A stretch of 64,000 bases of DNA from JADGRB01 sp963835825 (lineage in GTDB: Bacteria > Myxococcota_A > Polyangia > Fen-1088). The stretch spans positions 463,799-527,798 of the forward strand of contig CAWIGZ010000005.1 of the NCBI GenBank assembly GCA_963835825.1, in the 5' to 3' direction. The position numbers were made by a program, and so were the translations under genes. Shown here piece by piece: positions 17,569 through 26,862 of this stretch. The number at the start of each line of letters is the position of its first letter. Position 1 is the stretch's first letter. The notes below the pieces were generated by a model that worked only from the letters and a program-made list of their open reading frames with translations, did not search any database and was not told where the DNA came from.

Positions 17569-18229
17569 TCACTTGCTCTTCGGATTTAGCTTCAGCTTGG
17601 CCGTATAGGTGCCCTTGGGGGAATTGACAAACTCGACCCGGCCCGCCGCGAGGAGCTCCCCTTCCACTTTTTGATCCGGAGCCTCGACGCTCTGGGTGAG
17701 ACCCGTGAGGGGTTCACCTGCGTCGTTCACGTAGCTGATCTTGAAGAAGTCCTTCTCTTCGCCCTTATAGACCTGCACCTCGGGCGGTGCCGATGGCGGC
17801 GCCATCGCCGACATCCAGGGCGCTGGAGGCGTGTTTCCAGGCTGGGGACCGATATGGTTGTGCGTCAGCAGGTCGAAATGCCGCACCGCCGGTTGACCCT
17901 CGAAGGTGACGTTCATCGAGTAGCTGCCCCAATACGCCTTACCCTGGACGGTGGCCGTCACCACGCCACCTCCGGTCGACTGAGCAACCTCGTTGCCAGT
18001 GGACTTCGCGAAGTACGATTGCTGATGCCCCACAGGGTTGCCCTCGACCAAGACCGTCGGCGCGCCGCCAGTCAGAATCCGCCGCCACCACGGTGTTGGG
18101 AAGGGGCGTCGGTATGGGGCCTGCGGGCGGCGTGGGCGGGCAGAGACAGACGTCCGGGAACGCGATCGATTGACCCGCGCTGTCCTTGTGAACGGCAGCG
18201 CGCATGTTGATGAAGACGGTGTCACCCAT
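17569..18229 (-). CDS. DUF4150 PAAR-like type VI secretion tip protein, frameshifted
   Basis: The start at 18229 reads MGDTVFINMRAAVHKDSAGQ and IAFPDVCLCPPTPPAGPIPTP, the DUF4150 (PAAR-like) N-terminus. After about residue 50 the frame is lost and continues in another frame as APTVLVEGNPVGHQQSYFAKS, then NHIGPQPGNTPPAPW, the conserved PAAR-like middle, and runs to 17569. A single indel near 18070 restores one ~219-residue protein. DUF4150 proteins form the sharp tip on VgrG in T6SS and carry effectors. The last ~90 residues (VQVYKGEEKDFFKISYVND) form a beta-rich extension, possibly an effector-binding tail. The start overlaps the preceding gene by 8 bases. Confidence 0.75.
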
Positions 18230-19245
18230 GGTCTCGCCCCCCGGTTCTCTCCTTCGGCGCCAGAGCGACCGCGCCTCGGATCGGCCCTTCCGATCGTAAG
18301 AGACACAGCCCCGGCCCCTCGAGAACGCCCTTCTCGATGAAGAACGCCAGCATCGCGAGCGAGAGCGCTCCTGCCGCCGCCCCGATCTCCCCGACGGAGA
18401 AGCTCGGTGCGAAGACCCGAGCCGCCCCGGCGGCGTCGAGCGGCGGGCGACCCCGGGCGAGCAAAAGAATCCTCGAAGTCACGCTGGGGACCGCTCACGT
18501 CGTGAATCAGCCCCCGCAGGTCGGCACCGCGCATCCCGGCCTCGGCGACGGCTTGCTTCGCGGCCTCGTGGAGGCCGACGCCCGTGAGGGAGATGTCGTT
18601 CCTCTGGGCTGCCGGTTCCCTCCCGCTGCCGAGGCCGGCAAGGACGGCGGCGCCATTCTTCTTGTTCGCGGAGAAGCGAAGGGCGACCGCTCCCTCGCCG
18701 GGGATGAACCCGTCCGATTGCTCGCTGGTGAGGACCCGCCGCGCCTCCATGAGGTCCTGAATTCTGGCGGGCGTGACCAGGCTGTCAACACCGAGCAAGT
18801 AGAAGGCCTCCGCGCGCCCGGAGACCAGCAGCTCGCGACCTGCCCGGAGCGCATCGATCAGACCGGCGCGCCCACCGGAGAAGATCCGGCTCTGTCGCCA
18901 ATCCACTCCGATCCCGGCGTCGGCGCTCACGCCCTCGACCAGGCTCGACGTCGCGCCAGACCCATTTTCCGTCTCGGGCGCGCACACGAACAGCGGGACC
19001 GCTGGTCCGATGGGCGCACCAGCGGCACATTCCTGCAGGGCGAACAATCCGAGCGCGGCGAGGCGGTCTCCCCCGACGAGGTTCGAGGGCAACGGCGTCG
19101 ATGCGCCGATGACGGGCGCGCCATCGGGGCCCACGGCCTGAAGATCGTCGAACGCTTGGAATTCCGACACGAGCGCCGCCATGGTCGTCGGAAGGTCGCC
19201 GCCCACCGACGTGAAGGCGCCCATGGATTGTATAACCGGGAGCAT
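18222..19245 (-). CDS. Degenerate beta-ketoacyl-synthase-like protein of a T6SS cluster, frameshifted
   Basis: From the ATG at 19245 the protein reads as a shortened thiolase-fold (KAS) protein: ASTPLPSNLVGGDRLAALGL, GVDSLVTPARIQDLMEA and GFIPGEGAVALRF. The frame is lost near 18470 and resumes in another as FSVGEIGAAAGALSLAMLAFF, the C-terminal glycine-rich KAS loop, ending at 18222. The composite is ~340 residues. I see no active-site Cys motif, and the usual catalytic His before the last glycine-rich loop is Glu (GEIGAAAG), so it is probably not a condensing enzyme. Such KAS-like proteins recur beside DUF2169/DUF4150 genes in T6SS loci. Confidence 0.65.
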
Positions 19246-19329
19246 CGATCGAACCGTTGTGAACGGGTTCTCGAAAGACGTTAGACGTCGCGCCGCCGAC
19301 GGTCAATCGCATATGCTGCCGGCTGAAGA

Positions 19330-19740
19330 ATGCTCAGCTTTCGTACTGCTCGGCTCATCTCGCCTTCCCGTCGGCGCTCGTGGGAGAACGAGCTCGTGCG
19401 GTTCCAGATCGACGAGCTCAACGCGCTTTACGACGGCTTGATGGAGGCTCCAACACCGTCTGAACGCCGGGATCGGCTGAGACGGGCCCACATTCGCATC
19501 GACCGAATCGTCCTCGCGGCAGCGTGGATTCCGAAGATCGTGACGCGCGCGGCGCGCTCCGTGATCGATACCGGTTTTGACGAGCCCGAAGATGCGTTCG
19601 GTGCGGCACTGCTGCTCGGCGCCCTCGGTGCGAACGAGCGCACCGCGCATCCGTGGATCGACGGCTGGCTCTCGGCACTCCCACGCGAGGTCGTCACGAT
19701 CCTCGCCGATCTCGGGTCTGCGCGGGATTTAGGCTCTTAA
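19330..19740 (+). CDS. Hypothetical protein
   Basis: 136 residues, charged and helical, with no signal peptide or membrane segment. The codons look coding and the start ATG at 19330 has GAAGA upstream. It lies on the strand opposite to the T6SS genes on both sides and is divergent from the KAS-like gene. No family recognised. Being small and inside a cargo island, an immunity or adaptor role is conceivable but not supported by any motif. Confidence 0.5.
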   Translation: MLSFRTARLISPSRRRSWENELVRFQIDELNALYDGLMEAPTPSERRDRLRRAHIRIDRIVLAAAWIPKIVTRAARSVIDTGFDEPEDAFGAALLLGALGANERTAHPWIDGWLSALPREVVTILADLGSARDLGS

Positions 19741-19785
19741 GGGATTCACACGAGCGCGCATTCGCGATTGCAAGCTCGCACTCCC

Positions 19786-20880
19786 TCACGTTCCTTGGAC
19801 CTTGGCCGGCGCTTTGGCCGCCGACGACGTGCGAGCGATGTATTGCTTGCCTCGATCGATGGCACGGCGCAATCCGCGGCTCGGCTTTCCAACGACGACA
19901 CGTCGCAGCTCGAGCAATGAAGCCTGCGGTAGGTATTCGGCGCGCGACACGATCGACAGCCGCTGCCGCTCGGGGTCGATCACGAGGGTGTCGACGGTGG
20001 TGCGGGTGTTGATCACGGCTTTGTCCCCGACGAAGATGATCGGCACCGCGGCGTTTGGAAGGACGAAACGTTCCTGGCCGGCGAGCGTCAAGTTGACCAG
20101 CCTCACTTCGTCGCCGGGAACAAACGCCTCCAATTGCTGGTCAGTGGGCGCGACGTTGTAGAAGGCGGGATCGAAGTCCTCCGGCAAGAGAGGACTTCGG
20201 CGCTCTTTCCACTCTTCATTGAACGTCCCCGCGAGTGGCGACCGGGGCAGCCAGTGCGCGGCGACCGGGCCAAACCCGACCGGGGCGGGCCGGCTCTTCG
20301 GCGTGTCGACGAGGTCGCGCGGATCTTCGAAGTTCGGGAGTTGCGTACTCTTCAGCGCCGCAGCCTGACGACGCAGCCCCACCCCGACCGGGTTTCTCAT
20401 CTCGGCGAGTCCGGGATCGTCGGGATCGATCCCTCCGAACGAGCGGCTCCAAGTGATGGGCATCCGCGTGAAAGGCTTCGGCCGCCCCGGCCGCAGGCCA
20501 CCGGTCGCGGCGGGGAGCCAGTGACAATCGCCGGTGACCCTCAGCGTCTTGCAGAATCGCGCGCCCACCGCGAGCGTCGCGTCGACGCCCTCAACGGGGG
20601 CTCGGAGAGCAAGCGCCCCGACGAGAATCACGTCGATCCGCTGCTTGCGCGGGCCCAACTCCGCTGGATAAAGCACCGACGGGGCTCCGTCGGGCGCATC
20701 CGGATCGGTCTCGAGCTCGTCTTTGACCCGCACGGGCTCCGCCGCCACCGGCACGAGCTTGCCTGCCGCGTCCCAGGCGTAGTCCGCCTTGACGACGCAG
20801 GTGAACGACGGGCGACCCTCCGCGTTCCGACCGACGAGGGACACCGCCGCGCAGGTCGTGACGTTGGTGATGAGGCCCAT
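19786..20880 (-). CDS. DUF2169 domain protein, T6SS cargo adaptor family
   Basis: 364 residues, nearly all one DUF2169 domain: SFTCVVKADYAWD near the N-terminus, KQRIDVILVGALALRAP, WSRSFGGIDPDDPGL and MRNPVGVGL, then HWLPRSPLAGTFNEEWKE and LPEDFDPAFYNVAPTDQQL. DUF2169 proteins are encoded beside VgrG/PAAR genes and are thought to help load effectors onto the T6SS spike. Its ATG lies three bases after the stop of the upstream DUF6484-like gene, so they share a transcript. The family call is firm; the loading role comes from knowledge of the family. Confidence 0.9.
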   Translation of the reverse strand: MGLITNVTTCAAVSLVGRNAEGRPSFTCVVKADYAWDAAGKLVPVAAEPVRVKDELETDPDAPDGAPSVLYPAELGPRKQRIDVILVGALALRAPVEGVDATLAVGARFCKTLRVTGDCHWLPAATGGLRPGRPKPFTRMPITWSRSFGGIDPDDPGLAEMRNPVGVGLRRQAAALKSTQLPNFEDPRDLVDTPKSRPAPVGFGPVAAHWLPRSPLAGTFNEEWKERRSPLLPEDFDPAFYNVAPTDQQLEAFVPGDEVRLVNLTLAGQERFVLPNAAVPIIFVGDKAVINTRTTVDTLVIDPERQRLSIVSRAEYLPQASLLELRRVVVGKPSRGLRRAIDRGKQYIARTSSAAKAPAKVQGT

Positions 20881-20883
20881 CCC

Positions 20884-21378
20884 TCAGTTCACGCGAACGA
20901 CCCCGCCCTGAATACGCGTGGAGCGCGAGCCCCGGACGACGACCTCGCGTCCCCGGACCCGGAGCGACCCCTCCTGGGACAGCTTCAGCTTGGACTTGCC
21001 GCAGACGATGCTCACGCCCTTTGCGGCGACCAGGTTGATCTCGTCGGGAATCGCGCGTCGTTGCTCGGCGGTCGGCACCAAACACCATACCACGCCTTCC
21101 CCTTTCCCGAAGCGCGGGATCGATCCCTCGGCGCGGACGCTGCCCAGGCGAAGCGCCGCCCGCAACCAGCCGACGTCTACGCCGACGGCACACGTGCAGG
21201 TCAGCCGCCGGCCACCGCCGGTCACGAAAGAGACCGCCTCGTCGGACAGCACCTCGACGACCGCTCCCCCGACCACGAGACGCTCGTCCTCGCGCGCAAC
21301 CGAAAGCCCTTCGTGAGCTGTCCGCGGCGCGAGGCTGGGCGTCTTGGTCACCTTCACGAGCTTTCGCTGTAGAGCCAT
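20884..21378 (-). CDS. DUF6484/DUF3540-like T6SS accessory protein
   Basis: 164 residues from the ATG at 21378. Beta-rich, ending in a pattern typical of VgrG-associated DUF6484/DUF3540 proteins: a strand with KLKLSQEGSLRVRG, then EVVVRGSRSTRIQGG and VVRVN. The middle has an unusual Cys pair (RLTCTCAVG). It is immediately followed by the DUF2169 gene, so it is the first visible gene of the minus-strand T6SS cargo transcript. The frame is open much further upstream, but that part overlaps the divergent lipoprotein gene and is not protein-like. The DUF assignment is moderate. Confidence 0.65.
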   Translation of the reverse strand: MALQRKLVKVTKTPSLAPRTAHEGLSVAREDERLVVGGAVVEVLSDEAVSFVTGGGRRLTCTCAVGVDVGWLRAALRLGSVRAEGSIPRFGKGEGVVWCLVPTAEQRRAIPDEINLVAAKGVSIVCGKSKLKLSQEGSLRVRGREVVVRGSRSTRIQGGVVRVN

Positions 21379-21525
21379 CCGGGAACTATATGCCTGGATG
21401 CCGTTGATGTGCGACGGGAGTCTGCCGGTCGCCGACGGCCAGGCTGCCGGCATCGTGGACACCCGGGCGCTGCCACACATAACGTTTGGCAGTCTTGCGC
21501 ACAGGGAGAGGCGGCTGACGGCTGA

Positions 21526-22494
21526 ATGCATCGCTCTTGGTCTCGAGTCGGCCTTCTCGTCCTGGGCGTGGTCCTCACGGCCTGCAGGAGTCATCCGGTG
21601 CATCAACCAGCCAGGACCATTTACGGCGGTCGTTTTCGCTTCGACATCCCGACCGAGTTCACCTTGCGCGGCGAGGGGGGCTCCGTGAAGGGCGTCGAGC
21701 TCATCGGCGTGACGTTGCCGGCGGGCCCGTCGCTGTCCGCGGCCCGCGACGCGTTCTGGAAGGACCACCTCGCCAAGGTGCGCCGCAACTCGCGTCCACA
21801 CGATCTGCCACCCATCCTAGAGGAGGGTGAGCTGCGTCCAGGGATCCCCAAGTTGGTCTACCTCGGATATGCCGAGGTCGATCTCGTCCACGAGGCGCTG
21901 CTCACGGAGCCCGGGCGGGGGGTCATCGTGAAGGCGGCCTGGCGGGAGAGCTACAAGCCGGAGGACCGCCCCGCCGAGAAGACCGAGCGTCTGCAGGCTT
22001 TCAATGACGTCGTGAATGCCTTTTCGTTCCTGCCGCTGGACTACGCCGCCGCCGATCGCGACGCCTTCTACATCAAGGAGGGGATGGTCCGAATCACCTA
22101 CGCCCCGAGCACCATGCAGCATCCTGAGCACTATGAGATCGGATTCGACGGCAAGACGCAGCGGATGAAATTCAGCTTCGACTACGATTATCCCGACGAA
22201 TCGAGCGACAATCGACCGGGCTTGCTCGAGCGCGCCGCCAAAACGATGGCGGAGTTGGCCATCTCGGCGCGGTCGCTTCGTTCGGGCCATCGCGTCGTGG
22301 GCGGCTTCTCAGGCCAGGAGTCGGTGTTGCACATAAACAATGAGAAGACAGTGGGGCTCACGTGGATGTACGAGCCCGTGGCCGCCGCCAGGGGCTTTCA
22401 ACCCACCATCACCATCAAAGGTGAATCGGACGACAGTGATGTCCCCGCCGTGCTGGCCCTGTGGGACCAGATGCTCGACAGCGTCCAGCGCTAG
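21526..22494 (+). CDS. Tli4-like lipoprotein, candidate T6SS immunity protein (copy 1)
   Basis: 322 residues with signal peptide and lipobox (VVLTAC, Cys at 20), so exported and lipid-anchored. The body starts with YGGRFRFDIPTEFTLRGEG and contains RITYAPSTMQHPEHYEIGFD and TWMYEPVAAARGFQPTITI. This general layout resembles Tli4-type immunity proteins, which protect the periplasm from T6SS phospholipases. It is followed after 42 bases by a close paralogue and then by an LCAT-type lipase, the gene order expected for immunity plus effector. The immunity role is inference. Confidence 0.65.
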   Translation: MHRSWSRVGLLVLGVVLTACRSHPVHQPARTIYGGRFRFDIPTEFTLRGEGGSVKGVELIGVTLPAGPSLSAARDAFWKDHLAKVRRNSRPHDLPPILEEGELRPGIPKLVYLGYAEVDLVHEALLTEPGRGVIVKAAWRESYKPEDRPAEKTERLQAFNDVVNAFSFLPLDYAAADRDAFYIKEGMVRITYAPSTMQHPEHYEIGFDGKTQRMKFSFDYDYPDESSDNRPGLLERAAKTMAELAISARSLRSGHRVVGGFSGQESVLHINNEKTVGLTWMYEPVAAARGFQPTITIKGESDDSDVPAVLALWDQMLDSVQR

Positions 22495-22536
22495 ACGACG
22501 TTGACACTGCCGCGATCGGGCGCCTAACGTCCGCGG

Positions 22537-23559
22537 GTGTCGAGTGAAGGGAAAAAGGCGTCGGCTGGACGGACGGGCGATGCCGGCGCGCCCATCACCC
22601 TCTTCCGTCTCTTCATTCTGGGCGTGGTCCTCACGGCCTGCAGGAGTCATCCGGTGCATCAGCCAACCAAGACCATCTACGGGGGTCGGTTCCGCCTCGA
22701 TATCCCGACCGAGTTCACTCTTCGCGGCGAGGGGGGCTTCGTGAACGGCGTCGAGCTCATCGACGTGGCGTTGCCGGCGGCACCGTCCCTGCCAGCAGCC
22801 CGCGATGCGTTCTGGAAGGGGCACATCGCCGAGGTGCGCCGCCAGAGCAGGCGGCATGAGCTGCCGCCGATCCTCGAGGAGGGCGAGCTTCGCCCCGGAG
22901 TCCCCAAGCTCGTGTACCTGGGATACGACGAGGACGATCTCGCCTACGAGGCGCTGCTCACCGACGCGGGGCGAGGGGTCATCGTGAGTGCGGCCTGGCG
23001 GCAGAACTACAAGCCGGAGGACCGACCTGCCGAGAAGGCCGAGCGTCTGCGCGCTTTCAACGAGGTCGTGAATGCCTTTTCGTTTCTGCCGCCCGGCTAC
23101 GCCGCAGCCGATCGCGAGGCGTTCTACATCAAGGAGGGCGTGGTCCGAATCACCTACGCCCCGAGCACCATGCAGCATCCCGAGCACTACGAGATCGGAT
23201 TCGACGGCAAGACGCAGCGGATGAAGTTTAGCTTCGACTACGATTATCCCGACGAACCGAGCGATAATCGACCGGGCCTGCTCGAACGCGCCGCCAAAGC
23301 GATGTTGGAGTGGGGGACCTCCGGACGGTCGCTTCGTTCGCGTCACCGCGTGGTGAGTGGTTTTGCTGGTCAAGAGTCCGTCTTCCACGCATCCGACGAG
23401 AAAATCGTGGGGTTCACCTGGATGTACGAGCCTGCCGCCGCTGCCAAGGGATTTCAGCCCACCATCACCATTAGCGGAAAGTCGAAGGACGGCGACGTCC
23501 CCGCCGTGCTGGCCTTGTGGGACCAGATTCTCGACAGCGTCCAGCGGCTGGTCCCCTAG
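22537..23559 (+). CDS. Tli4-like lipoprotein, candidate T6SS immunity protein (copy 2)
   Basis: 340 residues, start GTG at 22537. The lipobox (VVLTAC) and the residues after it (RSHPVHQPTKTIYGGRFR) match copy 1 almost exactly, and the second half (RITYAPSTMQHPEHYEIGFD; TWMYEPAAAAKGFQP) is nearly identical at DNA level, so the two arose by tandem duplication. The N-terminal ~17 residues before the signal core are extra relative to copy 1. The lipase gene starts two bases after its stop codon. Two diverged immunity copies may cover two related toxins. Confidence 0.7.
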   Translation: MSSEGKKASAGRTGDAGAPITLFRLFILGVVLTACRSHPVHQPTKTIYGGRFRLDIPTEFTLRGEGGFVNGVELIDVALPAAPSLPAARDAFWKGHIAEVRRQSRRHELPPILEEGELRPGVPKLVYLGYDEDDLAYEALLTDAGRGVIVSAAWRQNYKPEDRPAEKAERLRAFNEVVNAFSFLPPGYAAADREAFYIKEGVVRITYAPSTMQHPEHYEIGFDGKTQRMKFSFDYDYPDEPSDNRPGLLERAAKAMLEWGTSGRSLRSRHRVVSGFAGQESVFHASDEKIVGFTWMYEPAAAAKGFQPTITISGKSKDGDVPAVLALWDQILDSVQRLVP

Positions 23560-23561
23560 AC

Positions 23562-25127
23562 GTGGGCTCCGACGATAACCTGCAGGTCTTTGAGGTCGAC
23601 TGGCGCGATCTGCAGAAGCCCCTCGATAAGCCGACCGGCGCGTCCTACAAGATCGTCATCAAACGCGAGCCGATTCCCATCATCGTCTTGCCCGGAATCA
23701 TGGGCACGCGGCTCCGGCAGAGCGGATCCAAACAGGAGAAGGTCTGGGATCCCGACTCGAAATATTTCATGCTCACGACGTACGGGACTCTGTGGAAGAC
23801 GGCGTACAAGAAACAGAAACAACTCCTCGGACCCAACAGGGTCTTCGATGCCCGCTTCGTCAAGGTCGACGAAGACGATCCGGAACACAACCAAGACGAG
23901 GACATGTTCGGCGCCGTCGTTGGCGGCAAGCCGCTCTATCCGGACGCCGCCAAGCGCGGCTGGGGGGGCGTCGCCTGGAGCGCGTACCAGAACCTCCTTC
24001 TCGGCCTGCACAATCGCATCTGGCCCGGCAACATCACGACATGCTTCAAGCTCCCGGTCTACGCCGTGGGATACGATTGGCGCGATTCCATCAAGGCGGG
24101 GGGCCAGTATTTGAAGGACAAGGTCCAGCAGATCAAGAGCGACAACCCCGGATGCAAGAAGGTCATCTTAATGACCCACTCGATGGGCGGTTTGGTCGCG
24201 CGCGCCGCATGCAACGCGGGCCTCGAGTCCGACGTCCTGGGCGTGATCCACACCGTGCAGCCGACCACCGGCGCGACAGCGGCCTACTGGCGTATGAAGG
24301 CCGGGTTCGAACGAGGTCATGGCCCCACCTTCATGAAGCGGCTGCTCTCCTATCCAGCGGCGTGGGTCCTCGGTGCCGACGGGCTGGAGGTGACCGCCCT
24401 GCTTGGTCACATGCCCGGCGGGCTCGAGCTTCTGCCCAACATGACCCACCAGGACAACACCAGCCACGCCGGTTGGCTGGTCTACCAGCCGCCCGACGGA
24501 ACTGGGCCAATCCGCGTTCCTAGCACTGGAGATCCGTACGGCGAGATCTACCGCAGCGAGACCGCGCCGTATCGGCTCATTCTCTGGAAGGAGTACCTCG
24601 CCGGCAAGCGGGACGCCTCGGCCGCCGAAACGGGTAGCGCGTGGGCCGACTTCCTCAAGTGTATCGGAGGCGCCGAGGCGGTCCATCGCGGGCTGGGGGT
24701 CTATCAGCACCCGAAGAGCTGGCATTTCTACGGCGTGGGGCGCCAGACGATCGACGCGATCACGATCACCGCGAACACCATCGACACCAGCCTGACGGTG
24801 ATCGACCCCATGCTCGGTATCACGACGGGTGGTTTCCCCCCCTTGCTCGAGCGCGGCGATTTCTCCTACGCCGAGGCGACGGGGGAAGACACCGCGACCT
24901 TCTACCAGATGTCAGATCCGGACGGCGACGGGGACGGCACCGTCCCGCGAGGCTCTGGGAGCATCCTGACGGTCGGCGGCGCGCAGGGTATCCCTGTGCC
25001 CAACTCGGGCCACGACACTTGCTTCAACGACAACGATCTCATCGGGTCGCGCGATCTCCGCAACAACATCGGCAGCATCATCGAGAGCCTCTGTAACGAC
25101 AAGATCAGCGCGGAGATGAACCACTAG
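23562..25127 (+). CDS. LCAT-like alpha/beta-hydrolase, candidate T6SS phospholipase effector (Tle)
   Basis: 521 residues from the GTG at 23562, two bases after the Tli4-like gene. LCAT/PDAT-family hydrolase: PIIVLPGIMGTRL (oxyanion region, about 40-52), a cap region, YDWRDS, the nucleophile elbow THSMGGLVARAA (Ser ~206), a second LCAT block near HTVQPTTGATAAYW, the Asp-rich DPDGDGDGTVPRGSG, and the likely catalytic His in NSGHDTCF near the C-terminus. It has no signal peptide, consistent with export by T6SS via the nearby PAAR/DUF2169 proteins. Expected activity: phospholipid ester hydrolysis in target cells. The hydrolase family is certain; the effector role is inferred from neighbours. Confidence 0.8.
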   Translation: MGSDDNLQVFEVDWRDLQKPLDKPTGASYKIVIKREPIPIIVLPGIMGTRLRQSGSKQEKVWDPDSKYFMLTTYGTLWKTAYKKQKQLLGPNRVFDARFVKVDEDDPEHNQDEDMFGAVVGGKPLYPDAAKRGWGGVAWSAYQNLLLGLHNRIWPGNITTCFKLPVYAVGYDWRDSIKAGGQYLKDKVQQIKSDNPGCKKVILMTHSMGGLVARAACNAGLESDVLGVIHTVQPTTGATAAYWRMKAGFERGHGPTFMKRLLSYPAAWVLGADGLEVTALLGHMPGGLELLPNMTHQDNTSHAGWLVYQPPDGTGPIRVPSTGDPYGEIYRSETAPYRLILWKEYLAGKRDASAAETGSAWADFLKCIGGAEAVHRGLGVYQHPKSWHFYGVGRQTIDAITITANTIDTSLTVIDPMLGITTGGFPPLLERGDFSYAEATGEDTATFYQMSDPDGDGDGTVPRGSGSILTVGGAQGIPVPNSGHDTCFNDNDLIGSRDLRNNIGSIIESLCNDKISAEMNH

Positions 25128-25151
25128 ACGCGTCGCAACGCCGTCGGCGCG

Positions 25152-26735
25152 TCAGGAGATCGGCCGGCCGAAGTAAAACCAAGCTCCGTCGGGGATCGAC
25201 CGCCCGCGCGGCTCGATCGCGCCGCGCAACCGCGCGAGGGCGGACTCCTGAACGGCGACCGGCGCCGAGACGTCGAAGACCACCGGCGCCTTTGCGCCAC
25301 TCCGGACCGCCACTTCGAGCGCGAGCCAGCGACGCACACGAACGAGCTCTTCGGGAGATCCTAGCCGCGTCAGCGCGCCCGGGAGCGACCAGACGTCGCC
25401 ATGGAGCAAGCGGACGCCCTTCGGAGACGTCCTCTTCTTGCCGATGCTGCTCCCGACGATCATCTGAAGGGCCCGTTCGGCCACCGCCTTCGGTTCAAGC
25501 TCGGCCGCGAAGGCGACGGCTCGACCCGGCTCGCCAAGGTGACCGGCGGCGAGGAGGGCCCAGGGCGCAAGCGCCTCGTTTCGAGAGGCTAGCGTCAGGA
25601 GCCGTTCGGCATCGCGCGCGGCGCCGGCGCAGGCAAGCGCGTCGATGGCGTGTTCCGTGAGCGGAGCGCCGGCGTCCATCCGCTTCCTGACCTCGTCGAG
25701 AGCGCTCGTCGAGCCGAGCGCGACCGCAGCCAGGAGAAAAGCGCAAACGCGCGCCTCGGCGACCCCGCGTCGGAGGTGATGCTCGACGATTCGCGTGTCG
25801 GTCGGAGGACGCCCCAGCCAGGCGAGCAGCTCCGCTGCCCGAACGGCGACCGCGTCGCTGGCGTGGTCGAGCAGCTCGAGCAGGGTGTCGGCCGAGAGCT
25901 GGCCACGATCGGCGAGCGCGGAGAGAGAATCCGCGGTTGTCGGGGTCGCCGCCGGCGCGCGGGCGACGATCTCTTGCCAAGGTGAAGCCTCTCCGCCCAG
26001 GCGGAGCGCCGCGAACACCCCATCCCCCACGTCGGCGAGGGCGGCCGGCCCGGAAAGAAACGGCGCGATGTCGCCGTCACCGCCGAGATGAATGAGCGCC
26101 AGCGCACCCGCAAACACCTCCGCCGGCCCTTCGGAGGCCGCGAGGAGAGCCCTGGCGGGCCGCGTGACCGCCTCGCCAACCCACCTGAGCGCGTGAACCG
26201 CGTCCCGGAGCTGTCGGTCCATCATCCGAAACTCTCGCCAGGAGGCGAGTGGCCAATGGAGCGTCCGGCCGCGCGAAAGATAGAGGCTCCCCAGCTTCGA
26301 GAGGATCCCCGCCGCGAGCCGTTCAGTGCGCTCCCCCTCGAGCGGCAGAGGCACCCCCGATGGTCTCGCGCGCACGACGGAGTGCGCGGCCGGACGAACG
26401 TTCGGCGTGGCCGGCGCGATCGGCGCCGGGGACGGGGGTGGGGCCGCCGGTGGTGTCACCAGCGCCTCGAGGAGCGCGGCCAGCCGTTCCAATCGAGGAA
26501 GCTCCAGCCTGTCGCCGGGGCTGCTCGATCGTGATTCCGCGAATGCGCGGCCCTGACGCAACAGCTCGAGTGCCGTGGCGAGATCTGACTGACGAGCCGG
26601 CGGCCGTTCGAACGCCGACGACACCGCACCGTCGACGGCTCCCTCGAGTGCTCGCAGTACCGATGAGAGGCCCGACTGACGACCGAGTGCGAGCAGCGCA
26701 GCGTCGATGGCGGGCGGGATGGTCACGTTGGGCAC
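25152..26735 (-). CDS. HEAT-repeat protein of T6SS loci (TIGR02270-like)
   Basis: 527 residues. The N-terminal ~110 residues are helical and lead into a Pro/Ala linker (PPAAPPPSPAPIAPATP). From ~150 on there are consecutive helical hairpins with the HEAT-like feel of ALALIHLGGDGDIAPFL, AAELLAWLGRPPTDTRIVE, IDALACAGAARDAERLL and WALLAAGHLGEPGRAVA. The tail ends GAWFYFGRPIS. Such TIGR02270-like proteins accompany T6SS gene clusters in myxobacteria and pseudomonads and probably act as scaffolds. The gene is convergent with the lipase, 24 bases apart. Confidence 0.7.
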   Translation of the reverse strand: MPNVTIPPAIDAALLALGRQSGLSSVLRALEGAVDGAVSSAFERPPARQSDLATALELLRQGRAFAESRSSSPGDRLELPRLERLAALLEALVTPPAAPPPSPAPIAPATPNVRPAAHSVVRARPSGVPLPLEGERTERLAAGILSKLGSLYLSRGRTLHWPLASWREFRMMDRQLRDAVHALRWVGEAVTRPARALLAASEGPAEVFAGALALIHLGGDGDIAPFLSGPAALADVGDGVFAALRLGGEASPWQEIVARAPAATPTTADSLSALADRGQLSADTLLELLDHASDAVAVRAAELLAWLGRPPTDTRIVEHHLRRGVAEARVCAFLLAAVALGSTSALDEVRKRMDAGAPLTEHAIDALACAGAARDAERLLTLASRNEALAPWALLAAGHLGEPGRAVAFAAELEPKAVAERALQMIVGSSIGKKRTSPKGVRLLHGDVWSLPGALTRLGSPEELVRVRRWLALEVAVRSGAKAPVVFDVSAPVAVQESALARLRGAIEPRGRSIPDGAWFYFGRPIS

Positions 26736-26862
26736 CGATGGTACTGCGGTCTGAGAATACCCAACGACGGACGTCGACCAGCCGCTAATATGGAGATATC
26801 GGTCTCCGGTTCGACGACGACACGATCATCCGCCTGTCCATATCTGGCCCTTCTTCCCCAGT

